Positions 9,411 through 17,428 of a stretch of 64,000 nucleotides of DNA are shown one piece after another. The stretch is from Shewanella cutis (GTDB taxonomy: Bacteria > Pseudomonadota > Gammaproteobacteria > Enterobacterales > Shewanellaceae), in contig NZ_JACSDI010000001.1 in NCBI RefSeq assembly GCF_022410515.1, positions 868,001-932,000 on the forward strand, written 5' to 3'. Below the pieces are notes generated by a model, which was not told the DNA's origin, searched no databases, and saw only the letters and a list, made by a program, of their open reading frames with translations. Position numbers and translations under genes: made by a program. Each line of letters starts with the position of its first letter. Position 1 is the first letter of the stretch.

Positions 9411-10489
9411 ACATCAATATTGAAAAACAACTCGGCCAACTGCAACTTAAGGTGAACACCCAATTGCCGTTACAGGGCGTCACCGCCGTATTCGGCCGAT
9501 CGGGAGCAGGCAAAACCTCCTTAGTGAATTTACTTGGCGGATTAACCACGCCGGACAAAGGCGAAATTAGCCTTGGCGATACGCTGTTGTTTAGACATAA
9601 AACCGTTAATCTCCCCCCTGAAAAACGCCGAATTGGCTATGTCTTTCAAGAAGCGAGATTATTTCCCCATTACAGTGTGAAAGGTAATCTCACCTATGGG
9701 ATGCGCCATAAAGCACCTGAATTGTTCGACAAAGTGGTCTCGCTACTGGGTATAGAAAAACTCTTAAGCCGCTATCCCAGCACACTCTCTGGCGGTGAAA
9801 AACAACGGGTTGCGATTGGCCGGGCACTGCTCACCTCGCCGCAAATGTTATTGATGGATGAACCATTAGCCTCCCTCGATTTGCCACGGAAACGGGAATT
9901 ACTGCCCTATCTACAAACCCTCGCGCAGGAATTGAAGCTGCCGATTATCTATGTCAGCCACAGCTTGGATGAAATCCTACAACTTGCCGACCATATGCTG
10001 GTATTGCATCAAGGTCAGATCATTGCCCAAGGGCCACTGACTGACGTGTGGAATAGCGAACAAATGCGCCCTTGGGTGCCACTGCAGGAATTAAGTTCAC
10101 TTATTTGCGCCAGAATCGCCGACAGCCATCCCGATTATCCAATGACCAGACTGGTGATGGATGATGGCAATCAGCTCTGGGTCAGCGGTCTGTCGCCACA
10201 AAACCACAAACAGGTAAAAGTGCGGATCCAAGCAAACCATGTCTCGGTTTGTACTGCGGAACCTAAAAGGTCGAGCATTCGTAACGTACTCAAAGGGAAG
10301 ATAAAAGAACTTTATCCAAGTGATAATGGCGAGCAAGTCCAGCTCAAAATCGCCTTAGGCAACGACGAGCTCTGGGCCAACATCACCCTATGGGCCTGTG
10401 ACGAGTTACAACTTGTGGCAGGAAAAGAGATTTACGCTCAGATAAAAGGCGTGACCATGACGCAGATGGATATTGCCCAATCCCACTAA
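9404..10489 (+). CDS. modC: Molybdate ABC transporter ATPase ModC
   Basis: Powers molybdate import through ModB. The 361-aa protein has Walker A GRSGAGKTS at 31-39, the ABC signature LSGGEKQR near 128, Walker B LLMDEP near 149 and the switch histidine in VSHSLDE. The C-terminal third carries a Mop/TOBE-type regulatory domain (about 290-355, KGKIKELYPSDNGEQVQLKI). No clear rho-independent terminator follows in the 110 bp before the tRNA terminator. Confidence 0.95.
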   Translation: MLNINIEKQLGQLQLKVNTQLPLQGVTAVFGRSGAGKTSLVNLLGGLTTPDKGEISLGDTLLFRHKTVNLPPEKRRIGYVFQEARLFPHYSVKGNLTYGMRHKAPELFDKVVSLLGIEKLLSRYPSTLSGGEKQRVAIGRALLTSPQMLLMDEPLASLDLPRKRELLPYLQTLAQELKLPIIYVSHSLDEILQLADHMLVLHQGQIIAQGPLTDVWNSEQMRPWVPLQELSSLICARIADSHPDYPMTRLVMDDGNQLWVSGLSPQNHKQVKVRIQANHVSVCTAEPKRSSIRNVLKGKIKELYPSDNGEQVQLKIALGNDELWANITLWACDELQLVAGKEIYAQIKGVTMTQMDIAQSH

Positions 10490-10600
10490 ATTATCAGCAA
10501 AGGCAAAATTGCGTCTCGATACCCATACTACTCATCAAAATGATGACTATACGAATATAGCATCAAGCTCACGCAGATTATTTTACTGAATTGGAGGTAC

Positions 10601-10628
10601 AAAAAAACCGACTCAAGGTCGGTTTTAG
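10601..10628 (-). terminator. Terminator of the tRNA-Leu transcript
   Basis: ACCGAC (10607-10612) and GTCGGT (10618-10623) form a 6-bp stem, extended by A-T pairs, with a 5-nt loop. On the minus strand it is followed by a run of seven T. It lies about 16 bp downstream of the CCA end of the tRNA. Confidence 0.85.
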
Positions 10629-10643
10629 TCCCTTTAATAGGGA

Positions 10644-10730
10644 TGGTACCAGAGGACGGACTCGAACCGTCACGCTTTTAAGGGCGGCGGATTTTGAATC
10701 CGCTGTGTCTACCGATTTCACCACTCTGGC
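10644..10730 (-). tRNA. tRNA-Leu (anticodon CAA)
   Basis: An 87-nt class II tRNA with encoded CCA (TGG at 10644-10646 on the plus strand). The acceptor stem is GCCAGAG paired with CTCTGGT (one G-U pair at the first position). The anticodon stem GCGGA/TCCGC encloses the loop TTCAAAA with anticodon CAA, which reads UUG. A long variable arm (CGCCCTTAAAAGCG region) and the T arm GACGG-TTCGAGT-CCGTC are intact. Confidence 0.95.
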
Positions 10731-10783
10731 ATTATGAGTTGTTAGAGCTAACAAAAACAATCAGCTGGCTCTAAGTGGTGGGA

Positions 10784-10811
10784 ATTATACCTTTGCCGAA
10801 GACAATGGCAA
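10784..10811 (-). promoter_or_regulatory. Sigma-70 promoter of tRNA-Leu
   Basis: Read on the minus strand, TTGCCA (10806-10811) and TATAAT (10784-10789) are separated by 16 nt. The expected start of transcription is near 10776, giving a 5-prime leader of about 45 nt before the tRNA. Confidence 0.6.
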
Positions 10812-10921
10812 GCCCTTTTCAAAGGCTTGTAGACAAATTAGATTTAACCGCTCAAAAATCCGTCTTCTAGTCACATGTCCTCTGCGAGGATACACCATAG
10901 TCATAATAACGGCAGCTAAAT

Positions 10922-12511
10922 CTACTCTGCACCATGGGCAAGTAAAAATTGGGCATATTCCTTATCACTTTTTTGAATATGGTTCACTAACCAAGATTTT
11001 AAGAATGCCATTAACTCATCGGCTACATCTTCACCTCTGGCAACCCGCTTTTGAAAATCAAGAACTTGACCAACAAGCTGAGCATGCTTTTCTTTATGTC
11101 CATTGGTTTGTGGATAACCAAAACGAGCAAAAAGCTCTTCTTCATAGGAAAAATGATTCGCGGTGTAATCCACAAGTCCTTGAACAATTCGTTTGATCGC
11201 CTCAAGGCCATAGGCTTCGCTTAAGGTACGGTGCAATTCGTTAACCAAGGAAACTAAACGTTGATGCTGACGGTTAATCTCAGACATTCCAATATCGAGC
11301 TCTGGCCCCCATTTCACAAACAATTTATTTTGGGCTTGGCTAGAGGTAAACAGCTGTTTATCCACATGGAAACGATGCAGCAGCGAGCCAATCTCCTGAG
11401 ACATATTGTAAACCTTGAGACTGGATAAATTGGTTAGATTCGTATGATGAGCATTCTTCAATGCCAGTTCGGCCATCACGCTGATGTTTTTGTTAATTTC
11501 CTCAGCAACGGCATGCTGTTCTTCCGATGCGGTGGCGATCTGATGGGACATATCCGTAATGCTTTCAACGTGAGTGACAATTTCACCCAGAGATTTATGG
11601 GCTTGCTCTACCATCAAGGCGGTTTCATCGGCGATAGTGACGTTTTTTAACATCACCTCCACCCCTTGTTGGGCGCCCTTTTGCAATGCCGTTATCTGCT
11701 GTTGAATTTCGGCGGTTGCCTCTGAGGTGCGTTTCGCCAAATTTCGGACCTCATCAGCAACGACAGCAAATCCACGACCATGCTCACCCGCTCTGGCGCT
11801 CTCAATCGCCGCATTGAGCGCGAGCAGGTTAGTTTGCTCTGCCACTTGGGAAATGGTTTCAATAATGCTGCTAATGCTATTGGTATCAGCGGCAAGATGC
11901 TCAATAACCGACTTTGTTTGATGGATTTGTGTGGTCATATCGTTAATTTTATTTACGATATGTCCCATTATTTCATCGCCATGCTTCGCAGAATTTTGAG
12001 CGATATCGGCGGCTTGCGCGGTACTGGCGGCATTATGCGAGACTTCTTGTACGGTTGAAACCATCTGCGTCATCGCCGTTGCAGCAAGCTCAGTCTGGCG
12101 TTCCTGCTCAAGTACGCCTTGTTTGGCCTGCTCACTGATCGTTTTAATATCCGTCGCGACTTTCTTCATCCATTCGCTGGTATCGATTAAGGACAAAATC
12201 GTACGGCTTACATCTTCGCCCATTCGATTGATGCTATGTACGACGCTGTTAAAGACGCCAGCATCTTTTTCGTCAAGCTGATAACTCAAATCACCCTCGC
12301 CTAAGTGATGGGCTGCACGTTCGAGTTGTCTCAAATGACGGATCAGTTTGTTAATGTTAAAAAAAAGAATGACTGCTAGCGCAATTAAGCACAGCGTTGC
12401 AAGCAAGTATCCGCTGGTGACTAAACCGTAGAGTGGATATAAAAGTAACAGCATGGGGGCAAAGATAATACCATTTCCCATTGTGCCCTTTTTGACAGTA
12501 GTGCTGGCCAT
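10922..12511 (-). CDS. Methyl-accepting chemotaxis protein with C-terminal hemerythrin domain
   Basis: A 529-aa chemoreceptor. Two closely spaced membrane helices near the N-terminus (about 10-52) leave essentially no periplasmic loop, so sensing should be cytoplasmic. A HAMP-like linker and the signalling hairpin follow, with the receptor tip [32 protein letters not shown] split over about 240-275. From about residue 405 there is a bacteriohemerythrin: NRQHQRL, then [10 protein letters not shown], then NGHKEKH, then [11 protein letters not shown] give the usual five His plus Glu and Asp ligands of a di-iron O2 site. Likely an O2 or redox sensor for aerotaxis. The ATG at 12511 has AAGGAG upstream; a longer frame from TTG would swallow that site. 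Confidence 0.93.
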   Translation of the reverse strand: MASTTVKKGTMGNGIIFAPMLLLLYPLYGLVTSGYLLATLCLIALAVILFFNINKLIRHLRQLERAAHHLGEGDLSYQLDEKDAGVFNSVVHSINRMGEDVSRTILSLIDTSEWMKKVATDIKTISEQAKQGVLEQERQTELAATAMTQMVSTVQEVSHNAASTAQAADIAQNSAKHGDEIMGHIVNKINDMTTQIHQTKSVIEHLAADTNSISSIIETISQVAEQTNLLALNAAIESARAGEHGRGFAVVADEVRNLAKRTSEATAEIQQQITALQKGAQQGVEVMLKNVTIADETALMVEQAHKSLGEIVTHVESITDMSHQIATASEEQHAVAEEINKNISVMAELALKNAHHTNLTNLSSLKVYNMSQEIGSLLHRFHVDKQLFTSSQAQNKLFVKWGPELDIGMSEINRQHQRLVSLVNELHRTLSEAYGLEAIKRIVQGLVDYTANHFSYEEELFARFGYPQTNGHKEKHAQLVGQVLDFQKRVARGEDVADELMAFLKSWLVNHIQKSDKEYAQFLLAHGAE

Positions 12512-12688
12512 TTTTGGCTCCTTCAAAAATGCAGTCTAACTTTAATGGATGCGAAACAGATTAGTTAATACTTAACTCTCCGTATCATTTAATGATTTTT
12601 CATGGTGCTCCCCATAAGCCTAGTCTCTAATTAAGTAAGAAACAAAGCCCAAAGGATTGAGTTTAGTAATATTTTATCAAGCACTAAA

Positions 12689-12704
12689 TTTGAACCAGAT
12701 CACA
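12689..12704. promoter_or_regulatory. Candidate CRP site
   Basis: TTTGA-N6-TCACA matches the CRP consensus TGTGA-N6-TCACA in 9 of 10 core positions. It lies between two divergent genes, about 180 bp from the chemoreceptor start and about 122 bp from the small ORF. Confidence 0.45.
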
Positions 12705-12750
12705 TGGTTAATCTCTGGTTACAATATTGTTTTAGGATGTCGAATTTTTA

Positions 12751-12764
12751 TTGATCAGGATCAG
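12751..12764. promoter_or_regulatory. Candidate Fnr/EtrA site
   Basis: TTGAT-CAGG-ATCAG matches the Fnr consensus TTGAT-N4-ATCAA in 9 of 10 core positions. It is 61 bp upstream of the ATG of the 43-aa gene, compatible with class II activation (centre near -41.5) and a start of transcription around 12799. Confidence 0.5.
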
Positions 12765-12825
12765 TATTTGCAAACGCCAAGGGCGCTAGTGTAAGGAGGA
12801 CTTCACAAGAAAGAGGATTTCAATC

Positions 12826-12957
12826 ATGGCATTCTGGTTAGATTTAATGTTCGGTAACCCAATTGGTTTACTTTCAATGATCGTTATCTTTAGCACTATA
12901 GGGATAATTTCTTATATCACTTGGTTGTTCATCGTGAAGTCAGCGCCACAATCGTAG
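12826..12957 (+). CDS. 43-aa membrane protein, DUF3149-like
   Basis: A short ORF starting ATG with AGAGGA upstream and ending at TAG 12955-12957. The protein begins MAFWLDLMFGNPIGL, followed by one long hydrophobic segment (about residues 14-37), and ends IVKSAPQS. The start matches my memory of the DUF3149 family of tiny single-span proteins; its function is unknown. A strong terminator follows at 13015. The good ribosome site, the dedicated terminator and the upstream Fnr-like site all support a real, independently transcribed gene. Confidence 0.8.
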   Translation: MAFWLDLMFGNPIGLLSMIVIFSTIGIISYITWLFIVKSAPQS

Positions 12958-13014
12958 TTTTTGCTTCCAAATTGTTATTCTGTTCATTGTACTTTGTAAA
13001 AATTGCACGTTGTT

Positions 13015-13042
13015 ATGGGGGTTCCAATAACCCCCATTTTTT
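13015..13042 (+). terminator. Terminator of the 43-aa protein gene
   Basis: ATGGGGGTT (13015-13023) and AACCCCCAT (13029-13037) form a perfect 9-bp stem with a 5-nt loop, followed by six T. It stands about 58 bp after the small gene's stop codon. Confidence 0.9.
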
Positions 13043-13076
13043 ATGCTTGTAATTTAATGTTTATCCGACACCAAAC

Positions 13077-13688
13077 TTAAGCAGCATGTTTACGGTTTTG
13101 TACTAAACCATTAAGAAACTGCGGGCGCGCTTTAATAAGATGCTGCATTTCCTCTTGACTTGGCTCCCCTGCAGGTAAACGTAAAACACCGCGATTTAAG
13201 TACATACGCGCTTTCATCGAAATCTTATAATCCGCCGTAGGTCCTTGGATGGCATAATGGCGTTCATTACCTAAACATTCCAAAATACAGGCATTAAGCA
13301 AACTTTTTACCGCAGGTTCATTTTGCGGCAATGTCAAAATGGTGGCGCCCTGTAAAAAGAACTCTCGCAATAACGCCCGCTCGGCACGATCGAGTAGATT
13401 AACCTTAGCCTCAATGGTCTCGATGATGCGCTTGTCACTTAAATGACGAATCGACTCATCTAACCCCAAGTTCAATAATTGAGTTAAAAAATAAGCGATT
13501 GAAATAATAAGACCCAGCCCGACAAAATGCGCATGTTCGGGGACAAACTTATCAAGCGCAAGCATTGCAAGGATGTTTGATGGAATCGCCAATAAAACGC
13601 CACAGCTCACCATTAGCCACAACATCACCCGAAACATCATCTTCTTAGGGCTAAACAGCTTCACGGAATCGAATTTGAATTTAATCAT
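13077..13688 (-). CDS. SieB-like (superinfection exclusion B family) membrane protein
   Basis: A 203-aa protein from the ATG at 13688. Two hydrophobic segments (about 20-42 and 52-72) precede a soluble region containing LLDRAERALLREFFLQGATILTLP in two stretches and NEPAVKSLLNACILE. I recognise this pattern as the superinfection exclusion protein B family (SieB, PF14163-like), first known from lambdoid phages but common in proteobacterial chromosomes without phage neighbours. The frame stays open to 13826, but the extra N-terminus overlaps the divergent promoter region and looks non-coding. Its cellular role is unknown. Confidence 0.7.
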   Translation of the reverse strand: MIKFKFDSVKLFSPKKMMFRVMLWLMVSCGVLLAIPSNILAMLALDKFVPEHAHFVGLGLIISIAYFLTQLLNLGLDESIRHLSDKRIIETIEAKVNLLDRAERALLREFFLQGATILTLPQNEPAVKSLLNACILECLGNERHYAIQGPTADYKISMKARMYLNRGVLRLPAGEPSQEEMQHLIKARPQFLNGLVQNRKHAA

Positions 13689-13857
13689 AGTGTTATCCCA
13701 GCGACAAAAAATTGAACTTAGCCAGCATAAAGCAAGTTTGATGCCATTATATTCTTCAATATTGAGGGATTTTTCACAGGGGTAATATGCGAAATTATTT
13801 GGGCTTGAGTCTATGCTTATAAGCATCCAACTCGCTATCAGATAAAGATTATTTAAG

Positions 13858-15489
13858 ATGCTGACCTTCTTTAGTCAATTTATAAAAAGTCCGATTGGCA
13901 GGCATCTCACCTTGTCGATTGTACTATTCAGCTCCTTAATCACGCTAATAACCACGGTCTACCAACTGATTAGCGATTATCGTGGCGATGTGAGCCGGAT
14001 TGACAGAGTGTTTTCTAACATAGAGAAAGCTAACCTTGATGTATTAGCCGCAAGTATTTGGGTAATTGATGAAAGACTGATTAACACTCAACTGAACGGA
14101 CTTATCCAACTACCTGATATAAATCATATTTCAATAAAAGATGATAGTGGTCAGTCGTGGAATGCAGGTAAATCAAAACCAACTCATACTTTAAATAAAA
14201 TCTTTCCTTTGGTATATAAATCGCCTACCGATAACATCAATGTTGGCACCTTAGAAGTTCAAGTGGATATGGATGCCATTTACCAACGCCTTTACGATAA
14301 AGCCATACTCATTCTACTTTCCAATGGTATCAAAACCTTCTTAGTGGCTGGATTTATTCTATTTTTAGTTTGGTACAACATCACGAAACATCTCGATAAA
14401 CTCAGTAATTACTGCAAACGGATTAACTTAGACGCTGACTTCGAGCCGCTTCAATTTGAGCGTAAAGAGAAAGCCGATGAATTCAAGCAAGTTGCTGATG
14501 CGATTAACAGCATGCAAGGGCAACTTCGTCACTCATTCGAGGCGCTTAAAAGTTCTAAAGCGGAGTTACAGACAGCGTTAGAGGATAGAGAGCGATTACT
14601 GAAACTCGAACGCAGTTATAAGGAAGAACTCGCAAGACAAGTTAAAGAAAGAACGCAGGAATTAGAGCAATCTTTAGCAGCCTTGAAGCATGCGCAGCAG
14701 GTGTTAGTTGAGCAGGAAAAAATGGCGGCGTTAGGTGGGTTAGTGTCAGGTGTCGCACATGAAATCAACACCCCCATTGGCATTTGTTTAACCGCCGCCA
14801 GCGCACAATTAAGTCATATAGAAGAGCTGATTGAGCTTATCCACAGCGAGCAAGCAACGCTTGACGAAATCAATGCGATTTTGGATGAGTATCAACAAAG
14901 TTGTGAACTTATCGTCCGTAATATCACTAAAGCCAGCAGTTTAATTCAAAAATTCAAAACGATTGCTATCGATCGCAGTCACGAAGAACATCAGTGCATC
15001 AATCTGCAGACCCAACTGAAACAGATTGTAGAGTCTAGCTTGCTCATGCATCCAACACTCAAAGCACAGACGCAACTGCACGTTGACCCTAGCTTAAACA
15101 TTCAAACTAATGCGAGCCTATTAAACCAAATCGTCAGTAATATATTGTCCAACGCTTATACGCATGCGTTTCAAAATAGGGAAGATAATCAGATACTGAT
15201 CAGCACCAGTATTGAGCAAGAGGTTGTAAATATCAGCATTCAGAATAATGGTATCGCAATTCCACCAGAGATTGCTGAACATATGTTTGAACCATTCTTT
15301 ACCACCAACAGAAGTAAAGGAGGCACAGGATTAGGCTTATCCGCCGCCTTTAATGCGGCAACCCTGTTAAAAGGCACGATGAGCTATCAAGCAGACTCCA
15401 AATTGGGTGGTGCTCAGTTTAATGTCCGTATCCCCCTAAATCGATGCTATTTACCAAAGATTGGCACACACCACGACTTCACTATTTGA
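13858..15489 (+). CDS. Orphan transmembrane sensor histidine kinase
   Basis: A 543-aa two-component kinase. It has an N-terminal membrane span (about 15-38), a periplasmic sensor of roughly 120 residues, a second span (about 155-180), a HAMP-like linker and a coiled coil rich in Glu, Lys and Arg (about 230-285). The phospho-acceptor His is near 300 in GVAHEINTPIG, and the ATPase domain keeps the N box (ILSNAYTHAF), FEPFFTT and the glycine box GGTGLGLS near 487. The HEINTP type of H box is typical of cytoplasmic-response kinases of the HPK4 class. No response regulator is adjacent, so the partner is unknown. Confidence 0.9.
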   Translation: MLTFFSQFIKSPIGRHLTLSIVLFSSLITLITTVYQLISDYRGDVSRIDRVFSNIEKANLDVLAASIWVIDERLINTQLNGLIQLPDINHISIKDDSGQSWNAGKSKPTHTLNKIFPLVYKSPTDNINVGTLEVQVDMDAIYQRLYDKAILILLSNGIKTFLVAGFILFLVWYNITKHLDKLSNYCKRINLDADFEPLQFERKEKADEFKQVADAINSMQGQLRHSFEALKSSKAELQTALEDRERLLKLERSYKEELARQVKERTQELEQSLAALKHAQQVLVEQEKMAALGGLVSGVAHEINTPIGICLTAASAQLSHIEELIELIHSEQATLDEINAILDEYQQSCELIVRNITKASSLIQKFKTIAIDRSHEEHQCINLQTQLKQIVESSLLMHPTLKAQTQLHVDPSLNIQTNASLLNQIVSNILSNAYTHAFQNREDNQILISTSIEQEVVNISIQNNGIAIPPEIAEHMFEPFFTTNRSKGGTGLGLSAAFNAATLLKGTMSYQADSKLGGAQFNVRIPLNRCYLPKIGTHHDFTI

Positions 15490-15518
15490 GGTGCAGGTGC
15501 AGCTGAACCTAAAACAAC

Positions 15519-15550
15519 AATCCACAGCATTGGCTGTGGATTAAGTTTTT
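15519..15550 (+). terminator. Terminator after the histidine kinase
   Basis: A 10-bp perfect stem (15519-15528 with 15533-15542, core CCACAGC/GCTGTGG) with a 4-nt loop, followed by AAGTTTTT. It is 30 bp downstream of the kinase stop and may also serve the convergent tcdA. Confidence 0.8.
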
Positions 15551-15577
15551 AAACGCTAAAAAACTCGGGCTAATCGG

Positions 15578-16381
15578 CTATTCATTCGCCAATTGAGCCA
15601 ACCGGGCAAGGACACGGCTCGCCGCCACAAATCCAAACGTGCCAGTGACCATGGTGACTGCACCAAAACCCGAGGCACAATCCATCCGCATAGTGCCATC
15701 GGCAGAGGCTTTACTGCTACAAACGGAGCCATCGGCCTGTGGATAGACGAGCTGCTCACTGGAAAACACCGCATCTACGGCAAAGCGGCGCTGAACATTC
15801 TTAGAGAAATTATATTCACGGCGCAGAATGTTGCGCACTTTTGCCAGCAAAGGATCTTGATATGTCTTAGCTAAATCAGTCAGTTGGATCTGAGTGGGAT
15901 CGACCTGCCCCCCCGCACCGCCTACTGTCACGATTTTGATTTTTTGACGTTTACACCAAGCAATAAGTGCCGCTTTTTGTTTAACAGCATCAATACAATC
16001 AACAACATAATCAATATTGCCCCCAGCCTGAGCGCCGAGTAAATACTCACCAAGATTGTCAACCGTAATAAAATCTTCGACCTCATTAACTTGGCAATCC
16101 GGATTGATCTCGCGGATCCGCTTAGACATCACAGCCACTTTGGAATCGCCAATGGTTGAGGCCAGGGCGTGAATCTGCCGATTGGTATTGGTCACACAGA
16201 TATCATCTAAATCAATGAGCGTTATTTGACCAATGCCACTTCGAGCTAAGGCCTCTGCCGCCCACGTCCCCACACCACCAATACCAATAACCACGACATG
16301 AGAGACGGCAAATTTTGCGAGCGCCTTTTGCCCGTACAAGCGGCCTATGCCACCAAAGCGATTTTGATAGGCTTCAGTCAT
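15578..16381 (-). CDS. tcdA: tRNA threonylcarbamoyladenosine dehydratase TcdA (CsdL)
   Basis: Uses ATP to convert t6A at tRNA position 37 to its cyclic form ct6A. The 267-aa protein has the E1/ThiF-type nucleotide-binding motif GIGGVGTWAAEALARSG near residues 33-49, then LIDLDDICVTNTNRQ and a DCIDAVKQKAALI segment, all typical of TcdA rather than ThiF or MoeB. The C-terminal GFGAVTMVTGTFGF segment is also conserved. I chose the ATG at 16381; a TTG one codon upstream also lies in frame. Confidence 0.93.
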   Translation of the reverse strand: MTEAYQNRFGGIGRLYGQKALAKFAVSHVVVIGIGGVGTWAAEALARSGIGQITLIDLDDICVTNTNRQIHALASTIGDSKVAVMSKRIREINPDCQVNEVEDFITVDNLGEYLLGAQAGGNIDYVVDCIDAVKQKAALIAWCKRQKIKIVTVGGAGGQVDPTQIQLTDLAKTYQDPLLAKVRNILRREYNFSKNVQRRFAVDAVFSSEQLVYPQADGSVCSSKASADGTMRMDCASGFGAVTMVTGTFGFVAASRVLARLAQLANE

Positions 16382-16611
16382 CAATACTTACCTTAATATC
16401 TGGCTAACATCGCTGTTCCTGAAAGGCTTAGAAACTTCCTCATCAGCGGCAGCATAATGCAATAAAAATCTGTCGCGGATTCTAAACGATTTAAGCCGAA
16501 AACCGAAATCACCGTCAACACGCTGCGTATTTGGACAATATAATCTTAACCAAGTGAGAGAGATAAACAGCTAACAGCCCTGCAAAACTGAATAAATTAT
16601 CGCCTTATGAC

Positions 16612-16896
16612 TAGGGCGTGTTGACGTTTCAGGGTTATTTTTTGCAGCAATTTGGCTCACCGTTTATGCAAGGCAAAGTCCGTACTGTGTAGTTATTCTA
16701 CATAAACGGACGATAACGCAGCAGAAACGTCAGCCAAATGCAGCCCGAAGGGGTCGTCTGGCAAGCCCTTGCGCTTACTTTCTGTCATAAGAGCCGCTCG
16801 TCATTTGAGTAGAATAACGACACATCATTCCTCGTTTCGCGAGCACTAGCTTGTCAGAACGAACAAAATTTAATCTCGAAACGTCAACACGCCCTA
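16612..16896. mobile_element. MITE-like element with perfect 19-bp terminal inverted repeats
   Basis: The left end (16612-16630, TAGGGCGTGTTGACGTTTC) and right end (16878-16896) are exact reverse complements over 19 bp, and the 285-bp interior has no coding potential. Both ends begin or end with TA, which could be a TA target duplication as made by IS630/Tc1-type transposases. The interior is itself rich in inverted repeats: TTTGGCT (16651) with AGCCAAA (16732), CCGTTTATG (16660) with CATAAACGG (16701), and GTTATTCTAC (16692) with GTAGAATAAC (16809). This looks like a non-autonomous miniature transposable element; no transposase is nearby. Confidence 0.7.
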
Positions 16897-17364
16897 ATAC
16901 TATGGTCTATGACCAGTGCAAGTGAGCTGATAAGCATAGGAAAGCGACAATATCTAAATGGCAGAAACACCGCACCAAAATAAATCATTGATTTTAAATA
17001 ATTAAACAAACAAACTTAAGGGGTGATTTTCGCTAAAAAAGCAACTTGGAACGGTTTTTTAATTGTACTGCATACTAAATATCAACAACATCCCCGTTTA
17101 TGACAAGCTTGCGACAGCATTAGCATATGCTACAGTTAGCCCCGCCGGCTCATTTGTGCCATGGCACTTCACCTATCCCTTTAGTGGTATGTGAAAAATA
17201 CAGTTTTATGACTTTCACGTCGATTTACGATCAAGCTATAGGGAAATTTCCTAAAAAACCCCGAATACGGGCAAGGAGAGCCAAAAACATGATCTGCGAC
17301 ACAGCCTGCAGGTCGCAAAACTGTAAGAATCGGCAGCAACTTTGTTACTGATTTCTGTAACAAA

Positions 17365-17380
17365 TGTGTTAAACCACACA
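17365..17380. promoter_or_regulatory. CRP-geometry palindrome upstream of omp35
   Basis: TGTGT-N6-ACACA is a perfect inverted repeat with the spacing of CRP sites, but with T/A in place of the consensus A/T at the inner core position. It is centred about 56 bp upstream of the omp35 start. Whether CRP or another factor binds is uncertain. Confidence 0.35.
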
Positions 17381-17428
17381 AAAACCATGAAAAATGGATA
17401 AGAACTTAGGTTCGAGGGAGCACAAAAC

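Larger units (their letters stand above)
12512..12825. other. Divergent intergenic region with CRP-like and Fnr/EtrA-like sites
   Basis: This 314-bp region separates the hemerythrin chemoreceptor from the 43-aa membrane protein gene. It contains the two candidate operators listed separately (12689-12704 and 12751-12764) and otherwise AT-rich sequence with no further open frame that I can support. Confidence 0.6.
16382..17428. other. Long intergenic region between tcdA and omp35
   Basis: About 1 kb without a convincing gene. The left part (16382-16611) shows no clear structure. The 285-bp inverted-repeat element occupies 16612-16896. The rest (16897-17428) is the upstream region of the porin gene, with a CRP-geometry palindrome at 17365-17380. 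Short open frames here lack ribosome sites and family features. Confidence 0.6.

Noticed and set aside
10578..10760. A 60-aa open frame across the tRNA-Leu
   Set aside because: It overlaps the tRNA and its terminator and has no ribosome site; the tRNA structure explains the sequence.
13077..13688. A prophage or prophage remnant around the SieB-like gene
   Set aside because: No integrase, structural genes, att repeats or composition change; the neighbours are ordinary chromosomal genes.
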